A stretch of 64,000 nt of DNA from Rhodococcus koreensis (GTDB taxonomy: Bacteria; Actinomycetota; Actinomycetes; Mycobacteriales; Mycobacteriaceae). Where the stretch lies: contig NZ_FNSV01000005.1 of assembly GCF_900105905.1 (NCBI RefSeq), positions 5,580,001-5,644,000 of the forward strand, written 5' to 3'. Below, one piece after another: positions 56,328 through 64,000 of this stretch. The notes below the pieces were generated by a model that was given only the letters and a program-made list of their open reading frames with translations, searched no databases and was not told the origin of the DNA. Position numbers and translations under genes: made by a program. The number at the start of each line of letters is the position of its first letter. The stretch's first letter is position 1.

Positions 56328-56996
56328 TCACGGCTTGGGAACCGGGTGCCCCTCCGAGGCCTGCACGACGACGAATCCGTTTCCGGTGAGGCACAGCTGA
56401 TATGCCTCACCGGATCCTCGGCCGATCGCAGCGCCCATCTTCGCCGTCTTGCGGATCGACGAGTGCAGGCCGGTCGACCACAGCACTGCGCTCTGCATGT
56501 CGACGTACGTGGGGGTGTCCACGTTCAGGACGACGGGGGTGCCGTACACGGTGACGGCGAGAACGCCGCGCCCGGTGAACGTGGTGTTGAACAGTCCGCC
56601 ACTGAGCATCGACGCGCCCTCGACGCGGTGGATATCCCAGCTCAGGGAACTGTCGAACGCGAGGACGTTGGAACCGTTGACGGTCACCGACTCGTCCTCG
56701 AGTTCGAGCAGGAAGATCTCGTCGGCGTCGCGGGCGAGGAACACGTCGCCGCTGCCGGACACCTTCATCAGCGACATGCCCTCACCGGTGAACGCCTTCT
56801 TGAAGAACTTCCCGACGCCGCCGCTGCCCTCGTACGAGAAGTCGACGTCACCCTGGTACGCGACCATCGCTCCCTGCCGGGCGAAGAAGTGGCCGCCGGT
56901 TCCGGTCAAGTCCACCTTGAGCATTCGGGGATTCTGGAGCACGAAGGTGCCCGGTAGTCCATTGCGTTCCGCGTTCTTCATCAGGTCGCTGCGCAT
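56328..56996 (-). CDS. AIM24 family protein
   Basis: A 222-residue beta-rich protein of the AIM24/DUF124 family: MLKVDLTGTGGHFFARQGAMVAYQGDVDF, LMKVSGSGDVFLARDADEIFLLELEDESVTVNGSNVLAFDSSLSWDI, and FTGRGVLAVTVYGTP. The fold is a trimeric jelly-roll; the cellular role in bacteria is unclear. It converges with the PepSY gene and is followed by the Lrp gene on the same strand 21 bases away. Confidence 0.93.
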   Translation of the reverse strand: MRSDLMKNAERNGLPGTFVLQNPRMLKVDLTGTGGHFFARQGAMVAYQGDVDFSYEGSGGVGKFFKKAFTGEGMSLMKVSGSGDVFLARDADEIFLLELEDESVTVNGSNVLAFDSSLSWDIHRVEGASMLSGGLFNTTFTGRGVLAVTVYGTPVVLNVDTPTYVDMQSAVLWSTGLHSSIRKTAKMGAAIGRGSGEAYQLCLTGNGFVVVQASEGHPVPKP

Positions 56997-57017
56997 GCTG
57001 CGATCGTATCCGCCGCG

Positions 57018-57494
57018 TCAACGAACCCATTCCGGACCGGGCCCGCTGGCTTCCTCGAAAATCAGCCACGTCTTGGTCGCCTGCACACCTTCGAGGCTCT
57101 GCAACCGTTCGAGGACGACGTGACGCAGTGCGCTGTTGTCCGGTGCGCGGACGAGGACGAGAACGTCGAAATCGCCACCCAGTAGTGAGAAGTGCTCGAC
57201 GAACGGCAATGTCCGCAGCTGGGTGGAGATTCCCCGCCACGAGTCCTGCCTGATCGACAGGGCGATGAACGCGGAGGAGCCCAGGCCCGCTTTGGAGTGC
57301 GAGATGCGGGTGGTGAATCCTTCGATGATCCCGGCTTCCTGCAACCGTTCGATGCGGACGTACGCGTGGGCGCGGGAGATGTGCGCCTTCTCCGCCAGCG
57401 CTCGCATCGAGATGCGGCTGTCGGCGACGAGTTCCTTGATGATGCGTCGGTCGATCGCGTCGAGTTCGTACGTGTCCGTTGTGCCCTCGGCCAT
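57018..57494 (-). CDS. bkdR: Lrp/AsnC family regulator of the bkd operon
   Basis: A 158-residue Lrp-type regulator: HTH IDRRIIKELVADSRISMRALAEKAHISRAHAYVRIERLQEAGII, RAM domain IALSIRQDSWRGISTQLRTLPFVEHFSLLGGDFDVLVLVRAPD. It diverges from the branched-chain 2-oxoacid dehydrogenase operon, the same arrangement as BkdR in pseudomonads, so it is assigned that role by context. ATG 57494 precedes the conserved core. The 153-base gap holds a GCATTG/CAATGC dyad at 57615-57633. Confidence 0.9.
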   Translation of the reverse strand: MAEGTTDTYELDAIDRRIIKELVADSRISMRALAEKAHISRAHAYVRIERLQEAGIIEGFTTRISHSKAGLGSSAFIALSIRQDSWRGISTQLRTLPFVEHFSLLGGDFDVLVLVRAPDNSALRHVVLERLQSLEGVQATKTWLIFEEASGPGPEWVR

Positions 57495-57614
57495 CTGTCC
57501 ATCCCTGCTGTGGTCGCTCACACTTCGGTGAGACATTCTGCCCCCGACAGGCCGATTCTAGGCCATTTGTCTCTGATTCCTCCCAGTCGTTGTCGATAGG
57601 TCGTTCAGTTGCGA

Positions 57615-57633
57615 GCATTGACGAACACAATGC
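57615..57633. promoter_or_regulatory. candidate Lrp-type operator before bkdA
   Basis: GCATTG (57615-57620) and CAATGC (57628-57633) form a perfect 6-bp dyad with a 7-base spacer, 15 bases before bkdA and just ahead of its GGAGGT ribosome binding site. It is a likely site for the divergent Lrp/BkdR protein. Confidence 0.5.
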
Positions 57634-57647
57634 ATATGGAGGTAGAC

Positions 57648-58766
57648 GTGACGCTCGTAGAGCAGCCCCCGGCGAGGCCGTATCGGAAGTTCCTTCCCGC
57701 CGACAGTGCGGTGCAGTATCTGGATTCGGCGGGCGCGCTCACCGAGAGCGAGGCCCGGTACCCGAGGCCGAGTGACGACCGTCTGGTGGAGATGCACCGG
57801 AACATGGTGCTGGGCAGGCGCTTCGATCAGCAGGCGACGGCCCTGACCAAGCAGGGCCGGCTGGCGGTGTATCCGTCCTCGCGTGGCCAGGAGGCCTGCC
57901 AGATCGCGGCGGCGATGAGCCTGCGACCGACCGATTGGATGTTCCCCACCTACCGCGACTCGGTGGCGCTCGCCGCCCGCGGTATCGAGCCGGTCGAGAT
58001 CCTCAGCATGCTCGCCGGCGACTGGCACTGCGGCTACGACCCGGCGCGGCACCGCAGTGCACCCCAGTGCACCCCGCTGGCCACCCAATTGCTGCACGCC
58101 ACCGGTGTGGCGTACGGCGAACACCGCAGGGGCCGAGACGCGATCGCGCTGGCGTTCTGCGGCGACGGCGCGACCAGTGAGGGCGACTTCCACGAGGCCC
58201 TCAACTTTGCGGCCGTGTTCAAGGCCCCGGTGGTGTTCCTGGTGCAGAACAACGGATTCGCGATCAGCGTGCCGCTCGCCCGGCAGAGCGCCGCACCCAC
58301 GTTGGCGCACAAAGGCGTCGGCTACGGAATCGGCAGCGAGCAGGTCGACGGCAACGACCCGGTCGCCATGCTCGCCGTGATGGACGAGGCAGCGAACTTC
58401 GTCCGGGCCGGCAACGGGCCGGTCATCGTCGAGGCCCACACCTACCGGATCGACGCGCACACCAACGCCGACGACGCCACCCGCTACCGCGACTCGTCCG
58501 AGGTGGAGCAGTGGCTCGGACGCGACCCGCTGACCCGGCTGGAGAAGTACCTGCGCGGCCGGGACCTGCTCGACGACGCGTCCGTCGACGCCCTGACCGC
58601 CGAGGCCGACACCGCCGCCGCGGCCCTGCGCGCCGGAATGAACGTCGACCGGCCCCACGACCCGCTCGATCTGTTCCGGCACGTCTTCGCCGAACCCACC
58701 CCACAGTTGCGCGAACAGCAGGCCCAGGTGCAGGCCGAACTGGCCGCCGAATCCGAGGAGCACTGA
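57648..58766 (+). CDS. bkdA: branched-chain 2-oxoacid dehydrogenase E1 alpha
   Basis: A 372-residue thiamine-diphosphate E1 alpha. The TPP motif is FCGDGATSEGDFHEALNFAAVFKAPVVFLVQNN. The N-terminal RFDQQATALTKQGRLAVYPSSRGQEACQIAAAM and RDSVALAARG are typical of BCKDH/PDH E1 alpha. GTG 57648 has GGAGGT with correct spacing and is preferred to ATG 57630/57636. It decarboxylates the keto acids of Val, Leu and Ile. It is the first gene of the rightward bkdA-bkdB-bkdC-lpd operon. Confidence 0.93.
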   Translation: MTLVEQPPARPYRKFLPADSAVQYLDSAGALTESEARYPRPSDDRLVEMHRNMVLGRRFDQQATALTKQGRLAVYPSSRGQEACQIAAAMSLRPTDWMFPTYRDSVALAARGIEPVEILSMLAGDWHCGYDPARHRSAPQCTPLATQLLHATGVAYGEHRRGRDAIALAFCGDGATSEGDFHEALNFAAVFKAPVVFLVQNNGFAISVPLARQSAAPTLAHKGVGYGIGSEQVDGNDPVAMLAVMDEAANFVRAGNGPVIVEAHTYRIDAHTNADDATRYRDSSEVEQWLGRDPLTRLEKYLRGRDLLDDASVDALTAEADTAAAALRAGMNVDRPHDPLDLFRHVFAEPTPQLREQQAQVQAELAAESEEH

Positions 58767-58769
58767 ATC

Positions 58770-59774
58770 ATGCCCACACTCACCATGGCTCAGGCCCTGA
58801 ACACCGCACTGCGCGACGCGCTCGCCGCGGACGAGAACGTCGTCGTCTTCGGTGAGGACGTCGGCACGCTCGGCGGCGTCTTCCGGGTCACCGACGGACT
58901 CACCCGCGACTTCGGCGACGACCGCTGCTTCGACACCCCGCTCGCCGAATCCGGCATCATCGGTTTCGCCATCGGCATGGCGATGGCCGGGTTCAAGCCG
59001 GTCGTCGAGATGCAGTTCGACGCGTTCGCGTACCCGGCGTTCGAGCAGATCGTCTCCCACGTCGCGAAGATCCGGAACCGCACCAAGGGCGCGCTGTCGG
59101 TGCCGATCGTCATCCGGATCCCGTTCGCCGGCGGCATCGGCGGCGTCGAGCATCACTGCGATTCCAGTGAGGGCTACTACGCGCACACCCCGGGGCTGAA
59201 GGTGGTGGCCCCGTCCACCGTCGAGGACGCCTACACCCTGCTGCGCGCCGCCATCGACGACCCGGACCCGGTGATCTTCCTCGAGCCGAAACGGCTGTAC
59301 TTCTCCCGCGCCGACGTCGATCTCGCGGTGGGCGCGCCGATCGGGAAGGCGGCCGTCCGGCGTGCCGGCCGGGACGCGACCCTCGTCGCCTACGGTCCGT
59401 CGGTGACCGTCGCGCTCGACTCCGCCGAGGCCGCCGCGGCGGAGGGTCACGACCTCGAGGTGATCGACCTGCGGTCGATCGTGCCGTTCGACGACGAGAC
59501 GGTCATGGCGTCGGTCCGGAAGACCGGACGGTGCATCGTCATTCAGGAGGCGCAGGGTTTCGCCGGTGTCGGCGCCGAGATCGCCGCCCGCGTCCAGGAA
59601 CGCTGCTTCCATCACCTGCACGCCCCGGTGTTGCGGGTCAGTGGATTCGACATCCCGTACCCGGCGCCGAAACTCGAACGCCTGCACTTGCCGAACATCG
59701 ACCGCGTCCTCGACAGCGTCGACCGGTTGCAGTGGAACGACTCCGCCGACACCCGTTGGGCGGTGACAGCATGA
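58770..59774 (+). CDS. bkdB: branched-chain 2-oxoacid dehydrogenase E1 beta
   Basis: A 334-residue E1 beta: VVVFGEDVGTLGGVFRVTDGL, FDTPLAESGIIGFAIGMAMAGFKPVVEMQFDAFAYPAFEQIVSHVAKIR, VVAPSTVEDAYTLLRAAI, and the C-terminal transketolase domain (DATLVAYGPSVTVALDSAEAAAAEGHDLEVIDLRSIVPFD). ATG 58770 is 3 bases after bkdA, and it overlaps bkdC by 4 bases. It forms the alpha2-beta2 E1 with bkdA. Confidence 0.95.
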   Translation: MPTLTMAQALNTALRDALAADENVVVFGEDVGTLGGVFRVTDGLTRDFGDDRCFDTPLAESGIIGFAIGMAMAGFKPVVEMQFDAFAYPAFEQIVSHVAKIRNRTKGALSVPIVIRIPFAGGIGGVEHHCDSSEGYYAHTPGLKVVAPSTVEDAYTLLRAAIDDPDPVIFLEPKRLYFSRADVDLAVGAPIGKAAVRRAGRDATLVAYGPSVTVALDSAEAAAAEGHDLEVIDLRSIVPFDDETVMASVRKTGRCIVIQEAQGFAGVGAEIAARVQERCFHHLHAPVLRVSGFDIPYPAPKLERLHLPNIDRVLDSVDRLQWNDSADTRWAVTA

Positions 59775-60994
59775 GCGGCCAAGTCTTCCTGCTCCCCGAC
59801 CTCGGCGAGGGACTCACCGAGGCCGACATCGCCGAGTGGCGAGTCCGCGTCGGCGACACCGTCACCATCGACCAGGTGGTCGTCGAGGTCGAGACCGCCA
59901 AAGCCGCGGTCGAGGTGCCGATTCCGTTCGAGGGTACGGTGATCTCCCTGCACGGCGACGAAGGCTCGACACTGAAGGTCGGCACCCCACTGATCACCGT
60001 GAGCGGTACCCCCGCCGCGCACGAGCAGTACCGCGAGGCGGAACAGTCCGGAAGCGGCAACGTCCTGATCGGGTATGGCACCAGTGAGGACACCGGTCGG
60101 CGCCGGCGTCGTGTCGCCGCGAACCGCGAAATCGCGCAGGCCCCCAAGGCTTCTGCGACGCGGGTCATCTCGCCGGTCGTCCGCAACCTCGCGCGGCAGA
60201 ACGACCTCGACCTGTCGCGGCTGCCGGGCAGTGGTCCCGGTGGTGTGATCACCCGCGCCGACGTCGAGCGGGCGCTCGACACCACGCCCGACTCCACTGA
60301 CGTGCAGCGGATACCGATCAAGGGCGTGCGCAAGGCGGTCGCCGACAAGCTGTCCACGAGCCGCCGCGAAATTCCGGACGCCACGACGTGGGTGGACGTG
60401 GACGCCACCGACGTCGTGCAGGCCCGCCGCACGATCAACGCCGCACTGCCCGAGGACGACAAGGTCGGTCTGATGGCCCTGCTCGCCCGCCTGGCGCTCG
60501 CGGCGCTCGCGCGGTACCCGGAACTGAACTCCACAGTTGACACCGACCGCAACGAGATCGTGCGCTACGGTCATGTGCACCTGGGCATTGCGGCGCAAAC
60601 CCCACGCGGGCTGGTCGTCCCGGTGATCGAGAAGGCCGACTCGCTCACGACCGTCGACCTTGCCCGGCAACTGCGGGACACCACGGCGCTGGCCCGCGAG
60701 GGAGCACTCCCGCCGTCGCGGCTGACCGGGGGCACGTTCACCCTCAACAACTACGGTGTGTTCGGTGTGGACGGTTCGACCCCGATCATCAACCATCCCG
60801 AGGCGGCGATCCTCGGTGTGGGTCGTATCGTCGACAAACCGTGGGTGGTGGACGGGCAGTTGGCCGTTCGGAAGGTGATGCAGGTGTCGCTGAGTTTCGA
60901 TCACCGGGTGTGTGACGGCGGTGTCGCCGGAGGATTCCTCCGGCTGTTCGCCGACTACATCGAGAACCCGATCACCGTCCTGGGGAGGCTGTAG
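59771..60994 (+). CDS. bkdC: branched-chain 2-oxoacid dehydrogenase E2 (dihydrolipoamide acyltransferase)
   Basis: A 407-residue E2. Lipoyl domain (residues 1-80, lipoylated Lys in VEVETAKAAVEVPIPF), a linker, a peripheral-subunit-binding domain (SPVVRNLARQNDLDLSRLPGSGPGGVITRADV, residues ~135-170) and the catalytic acyltransferase domain with SLSFDHRVCDGGVAGGF (His and Asp present). A single lipoyl domain, as in many BCKDH E2s. ATGA overlaps link it to bkdB; the lpd gene starts at its stop codon. Confidence 0.95.
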   Translation: MSGQVFLLPDLGEGLTEADIAEWRVRVGDTVTIDQVVVEVETAKAAVEVPIPFEGTVISLHGDEGSTLKVGTPLITVSGTPAAHEQYREAEQSGSGNVLIGYGTSEDTGRRRRRVAANREIAQAPKASATRVISPVVRNLARQNDLDLSRLPGSGPGGVITRADVERALDTTPDSTDVQRIPIKGVRKAVADKLSTSRREIPDATTWVDVDATDVVQARRTINAALPEDDKVGLMALLARLALAALARYPELNSTVDTDRNEIVRYGHVHLGIAAQTPRGLVVPVIEKADSLTTVDLARQLRDTTALAREGALPPSRLTGGTFTLNNYGVFGVDGSTPIINHPEAAILGVGRIVDKPWVVDGQLAVRKVMQVSLSFDHRVCDGGVAGGFLRLFADYIENPITVLGRL

Positions 60995-62368
60995 ATGACA
61001 GGCGCGCACAGCGACGTCCTGATCCTCGGCGGCGGCTCCGGCGGCTACGCCTGCGCCTTCCGGGCCGCGCAACTCGGGCTGTCGGTCACGCTGATCGAGG
61101 CGGACAAGATCGGCGGAACCTGCCTGCACCGGGGTTGCATCCCGACCAAGGCGCTGCTGCACTCCGCCGGGATCGCCGACGCCGCGCGGACCGGTGTGGA
61201 GTTCGGGGTGCGAACGACGTTCGACGGCATCGACATCGACGCGGTGCACTGGTACAAGAACGGCACGATCGATCGCTTGCACAAGGGGCTCCGAGGCCTG
61301 GTCGCCCACCACAAGATCACCGTCGTGACCGGTCACGGAAAGTATCTCGGGAACAGGACGATCGAGGTGGACGGCACCCGCTACACGGGAACGTCCGTGG
61401 TTCTCGCCACCGGCTCCTACGCCCGGACCGTTCCGTCCATCGAGCTCGGTGAGCGCATCGTCACCAGCGACGACGCCCTGAACCTCGGGTTCGTCCCGAA
61501 GAAGGCCATCGTCCTCGGCGGCGGCGTGATCGGTGTCGAGTTCGCCAGTGTCTGGGCGTCGTTCGGCGCGGACGTGACCATCGTCGAGGCACTTCCTCGC
61601 CTGGTCGCGGCGGAGGATCCCTGGTGCTCGAAGCAACTCGAACGCGCGTTCCGCAAACGCGGTATCTCCACCCGAACCGGCGTCACGGTCGCCGCGGCGA
61701 AGGAGACCGCGGACGGCGTCCTCGTGGAACTCGACGGCGGCGACACCCCCGAGGCGGACATCCTGCTCGTGGCGGTGGGGCGGGGACCGCGCACCGGAGA
61801 CTGCGGATTCGCCGAACACGGCATCGCCCTCGACCGCGGGTTCGTGGTCACCGACGACCGGCTCCGCACTCCCGTCGACGGCGTGTATGCCGTCGGGGAC
61901 ATCGTGGCCGGACTTCAATTGGCGCACCGCGGTTTCCAGCAGGGAATCTTCGTCGCCGAGGAGATCGCCGGCCTCGATCCGGTCCCCGTGGCCGAGGATC
62001 TCGTTCCGCGGGTGACGTACTCGCACCCGGAGGTCGCGTCCGTCGGTCTCACCGAGGCCGCCGCCCGCGAACGGCACGGCGACGCGACGTCCGTGGTGTA
62101 CGACCTCGCGGGCAACGGCAAGAGCCAGATCCTGCGAACGTCGGGCGGGATCAAGGTCGTCAGGGCCGGGGACACCGGCCCGGTGGTGGGTGTGCACATG
62201 GTCGGCGACCGCGTAGGCGAACTGATCGGCGAGGCCCAACTGGCCGTCGCCTGGGAAGCCCTGCCCACCGACGTGGCGCCGTTCGTCCACGCGCACCCCA
62301 CGCAGAACGAGGCGCTGGGCGAGGCGATGCTCGCGCTGTCGGGGAAGCCGCTCCACACGCACGGCTGA
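60995..62368 (+). CDS. lpd: dihydrolipoamide dehydrogenase (E3)
   Basis: A 457-residue flavoprotein disulfide reductase: FAD fold VLILGGGSGGYACAFRAAQLG, redox-active cysteines in GGTCLHRGCIPTKALL, NAD fold AIVLGGGVIGVEFASVWASFG, VYAVGDIVAGLQLAHRG, and the C-terminal His in HAHPTQNEALGEAM. It reoxidises dihydrolipoamide of the E2. The start ATG directly follows the bkdC stop, with GGGGAGG upstream. The operon thus encodes a full complex. Confidence 0.95.
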   Translation: MTGAHSDVLILGGGSGGYACAFRAAQLGLSVTLIEADKIGGTCLHRGCIPTKALLHSAGIADAARTGVEFGVRTTFDGIDIDAVHWYKNGTIDRLHKGLRGLVAHHKITVVTGHGKYLGNRTIEVDGTRYTGTSVVLATGSYARTVPSIELGERIVTSDDALNLGFVPKKAIVLGGGVIGVEFASVWASFGADVTIVEALPRLVAAEDPWCSKQLERAFRKRGISTRTGVTVAAAKETADGVLVELDGGDTPEADILLVAVGRGPRTGDCGFAEHGIALDRGFVVTDDRLRTPVDGVYAVGDIVAGLQLAHRGFQQGIFVAEEIAGLDPVPVAEDLVPRVTYSHPEVASVGLTEAAARERHGDATSVVYDLAGNGKSQILRTSGGIKVVRAGDTGPVVGVHMVGDRVGELIGEAQLAVAWEALPTDVAPFVHAHPTQNEALGEAMLALSGKPLHTHG

Positions 62369-62476
62369 GCGCGGCGTCGTCGATGCGCCACCACGCGATG
62401 CGGAACGGTGCCACTATCTGATGCGGAGCAGTTTCGCTCCCCAGGTACACCGCCCAGCTACGGAGGAACTCGCATC

Positions 62477-62911
62477 ATGGACTGGACACTCGAAGTGGTC
62501 GTTCTGCCCGTCGGTGACATCGATCGTTCCGTCGCGTTCTACCGCGACAAGCTCGGTTTTCATCTCGATCACGACACCACCAACGAGCACATGCACGTCG
62601 TTCAGCTGACCCCCACCGGTTCGGGCTGCTCGATCGTGATCGGCGACCTCCCGTCGCACACGGAGATGGCGGCGGGGTCGATGAGGGGACTGCAGTTGGT
62701 GGTCGCCGACGCCGCCGCGGCCCGCCAGGAGTTGCTCGATCGAGATGTCGAGGTCAGTGAGATCACCGTGTTCGACGAGCGTGACGGGGGAACGTTCTTC
62801 GGATTCGCCGATCCCGACGGCAATACATGGGCGGTCCAGCAGATCAGGGCGCGGGCGGAGAAGCCGCTGATTCCGGTCGAGGCCCGCGGGCGGTTCGGGG
62901 CGGACGGCTGA
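62477..62911 (+). CDS. VOC/glyoxalase family protein
   Basis: A 144-residue vicinal-oxygen-chelate protein of two paired beta-alpha-beta-beta-beta units: LEVVVLPVGDIDRSVAFYRDKLGFHLDHDTT, LTPTGSGCSIVIGD, LQLVVADAAAARQELLDRDVEVSEI, GGTFFGFADPDGNTWAVQQI. ATG 62477 has GGAGG 10 bases upstream. The function (dioxygenase, isomerase or binding) cannot be told from the sequence. It is 108 bases after lpd. Confidence 0.88.
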   Translation: MDWTLEVVVLPVGDIDRSVAFYRDKLGFHLDHDTTNEHMHVVQLTPTGSGCSIVIGDLPSHTEMAAGSMRGLQLVVADAAAARQELLDRDVEVSEITVFDERDGGTFFGFADPDGNTWAVQQIRARAEKPLIPVEARGRFGADG

Positions 62912-62923
62912 GGGTGCGCGTGC

Positions 62924-63763
62924 TCAGGTGAGCGGGCAGGCGTCGCGGGTGTCCGCGGCGAGCTGTTCGGCCAGGGTGAGAGCGGCGGTCAATTCGTCTG
63001 GTGTCGCGCCGAGCCGGCCGAGGACGGCGTGAGCGCGGGCGCCGAAGTCGGCCGGTGCGTTCGGCAGGGCGCCGGCGGCGGCTACGGCGCCCTTCTCGCT
63101 GATGAGCCAGCGCCGGGCGTGGGTGTGCAGGGCGTGGGCGCACAGGCATACCGCGCGGAACAGGCACCCCGCCACGTACGTGGTGTCGGCTCGCGGGATT
63201 GCCTTGCGGGCCAGCGCGGTGACGAACTCCGCCTCCCACAGCCCCCGCCGCACCAGGGCGTCGCGCAGCGCGTCCGGGTAGTGCTGCATGGCGGTTCGGA
63301 ACTCAGCGAGCTGTCCGGACGGATCGACGAGGATCACCGCCGACGCGAGTTCGCCGGCGTACGCGAAGTCCGCGAACCCGAACGGGTGACCGGTCTGGGC
63401 GTGGAGCCCGTACACCCCCTGTTGCGAGTCCTGCCAGACCGAGGCCACCCGGTCGAGGTCGCGGTACAGCCAGTCCACCGCCCGGCCGTCGTACGACAGC
63501 CACGCCCCGCCGTCGACCCACGGACCCCATTCGCCGGTGCGGGTCGCCGACGCCCCGGCGCCCGCCCACTTCTGCGCGAGCGCGGTCAACCCGTCGGTGT
63601 CGAGCGCCCCGCGGTAGTAGACGCCGAGGTCGTAGTCGGATTCCGCCGTGTGCGTGCCGCGGGCGCGGCTGCCGCCGAGGGTGACGCCGACGACGCCGTC
63701 GACGAGGCACAACCGCCCGGCGAGGGGCCGCAACACCGCATCCTGAAATTCCACACCCCACAT
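62924..63763 (-). CDS. nucleotidyltransferase-fold protein
   Basis: A 279-residue protein with a Pol-beta-type nucleotidyltransferase head: TLGGSRARGTHTAESDYDLGVYY, which has the GS..RG and D.D metal residues. A helical C-terminal domain follows (ALRDALVRRGLWEAEFVTALARKA, LCAHALHTHARRWLISEKG). The pattern resembles aminoglycoside adenylyltransferases (ANT family) or MNT proteins, so it may modify a small molecule with AMP. The start is ATG 63763 or GTG 63754. It diverges from the VOC gene at 63802 with 38 bases between. Confidence 0.85.
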   Translation of the reverse strand: MWGVEFQDAVLRPLAGRLCLVDGVVGVTLGGSRARGTHTAESDYDLGVYYRGALDTDGLTALAQKWAGAGASATRTGEWGPWVDGGAWLSYDGRAVDWLYRDLDRVASVWQDSQQGVYGLHAQTGHPFGFADFAYAGELASAVILVDPSGQLAEFRTAMQHYPDALRDALVRRGLWEAEFVTALARKAIPRADTTYVAGCLFRAVCLCAHALHTHARRWLISEKGAVAAAGALPNAPADFGARAHAVLGRLGATPDELTAALTLAEQLAADTRDACPLT

Positions 63764-63801
63764 CGTCCACCCCGGCCCGGCGCAGCGGATAAGTTCGGAT
63801 C

Positions 63802-64000
63802 ATGCTCATCCTGGGAACGACCGTGATCGGGGCACGCGACGTCGACCGCGCAGTCAGGTTCTGGACCGAGGCACTCGGATTGACCGCGCGCCCGCCGGTC
63901 GGCGACAACGGCTTCACCAACCTGACCCGGCCCGACGGCCGGCCGGTGCTCGCGATCCAGCAGAGCGAACACGACGCGGAACCCGAGCCACGGCTGCACC
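63802..64000 (+). CDS. VOC/glyoxalase family protein (partial, runs off the end)
   Basis: The first 66 residues of a VOC protein: MLILGTTVIGARDVDRAVRFWTEALGLTARPPVGDNGF, then PDGRPVLAIQQSE. Compared with the complete copy at 62477 it begins in the same way (V..V..VDRAVRFW...LGL). Its C-terminal half lies beyond the window. ATG 63802 is divergent from the nucleotidyltransferase gene. Confidence 0.8.
   Translation, partial: MLILGTTVIGARDVDRAVRFWTEALGLTARPPVGDNGFTNLTRPDGRPVLAIQQSEHDAEPEPRLH

Noticed and set aside
57558..59687. 709-residue minus-strand frame across bkdA and bkdB
   Set aside because: Shadow of real genes; composition is His/Gly/Val-rich and no domain is visible.
59612..62362. 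916-residue minus-strand open frame across bkdC and lpd
   Set aside because: It is the antisense of two intact enzymes with full motifs. Long antisense frames are common in GC-rich DNA because stop codons are rare.
1..64000. tRNA, rRNA, CRISPR arrays, insertion sequences, prophage or attachment sites
   Set aside because: I looked for tRNA T-loop patterns, regularly spaced repeats, transposase or integrase motifs and found none.

Overview
The window is high-GC actinobacterial DNA, most likely a large-genome Rhodococcus or close relative. This is inferred from codon bias, many GTG starts, dense ATGA-type overlaps, and the mix of acyl-CoA, P450, AtsA-like sulfatase and actinobacterial small proteins. 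No rRNA, tRNA, CRISPR array or insertion sequence was seen.

Layout. 0-10 kb: the end of a CoA-transferase gene, an alpha/beta hydrolase, a broken LysR gene, a fatty acid desaturase divergent from a TetR gene across a nested palindrome, a PPOX/HxlR divergent pair, selO, and a leftward ABC-2 exporter operon (permease, two ATPases, TetR). 10-28.6 kb: a metabolic island, described below. 28.7-42 kb: mostly ordinary accessory genes, including a HEAT plus MerR-HEAT pair, hydrolases, a beta-lactamase-fold lipoprotein that lacks its catalytic residues, a nitronate monooxygenase-like protein and an AtsA-like arylsulfatase. 42-48.5 kb: a patchwork with a toxin-antitoxin pair, a 5'-truncated methyltransferase beside a 19-bp-arm palindrome, a P450, a DUF4097 protein, and an NDH-2-like pseudogene. 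48.5-57.5 kb: AzlCD exporter with an Lrp regulator, an ERCC4-Lsr2 fusion, paired CNNM/CorC proteins, a PepSY protein, AIM24. 57.6-62.4 kb: a complete four-gene branched-chain 2-oxoacid dehydrogenase operon divergent from an Lrp/AsnC regulator. The end holds two VOC proteins and a nucleotidyltransferase.

The most interesting region is 10.99-28.62 kb. It carries three copies of a module that joins a PEP-utilizing-enzyme 'swivel' phosphohistidine domain to members of an unrecognised protein family. Two copies are separate gene pairs and one is a fusion. A long, mostly translationally coupled operon adds an AMP-forming acyl-CoA ligase, a PPDK homologue that keeps the ATP-grasp and phosphohistidine domains but lacks the PEP/pyruvate barrel, a biotin carboxyl carrier, a biotin carboxylase, a pyruvate-carboxylase-type carboxyltransferase (with Glu where the carbamylated Lys normally sits), a Zn-ribbon/OB protein, an SCP-x type thiolase, a tyrosine-phosphatase-fold protein and an SRPBCC protein. 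A LuxR-type regulator lies between the two gene blocks, and a near-identical 19-bp site lies upstream of both. My working hypothesis is a phosphorylation-dependent carboxylation pathway, for example for a ketone or enolisable substrate: activation by a split dikinase, biotin carboxylation, CoA ligation, then thiolysis. The domains and layout are read directly from the sequence; the pathway itself is inference.
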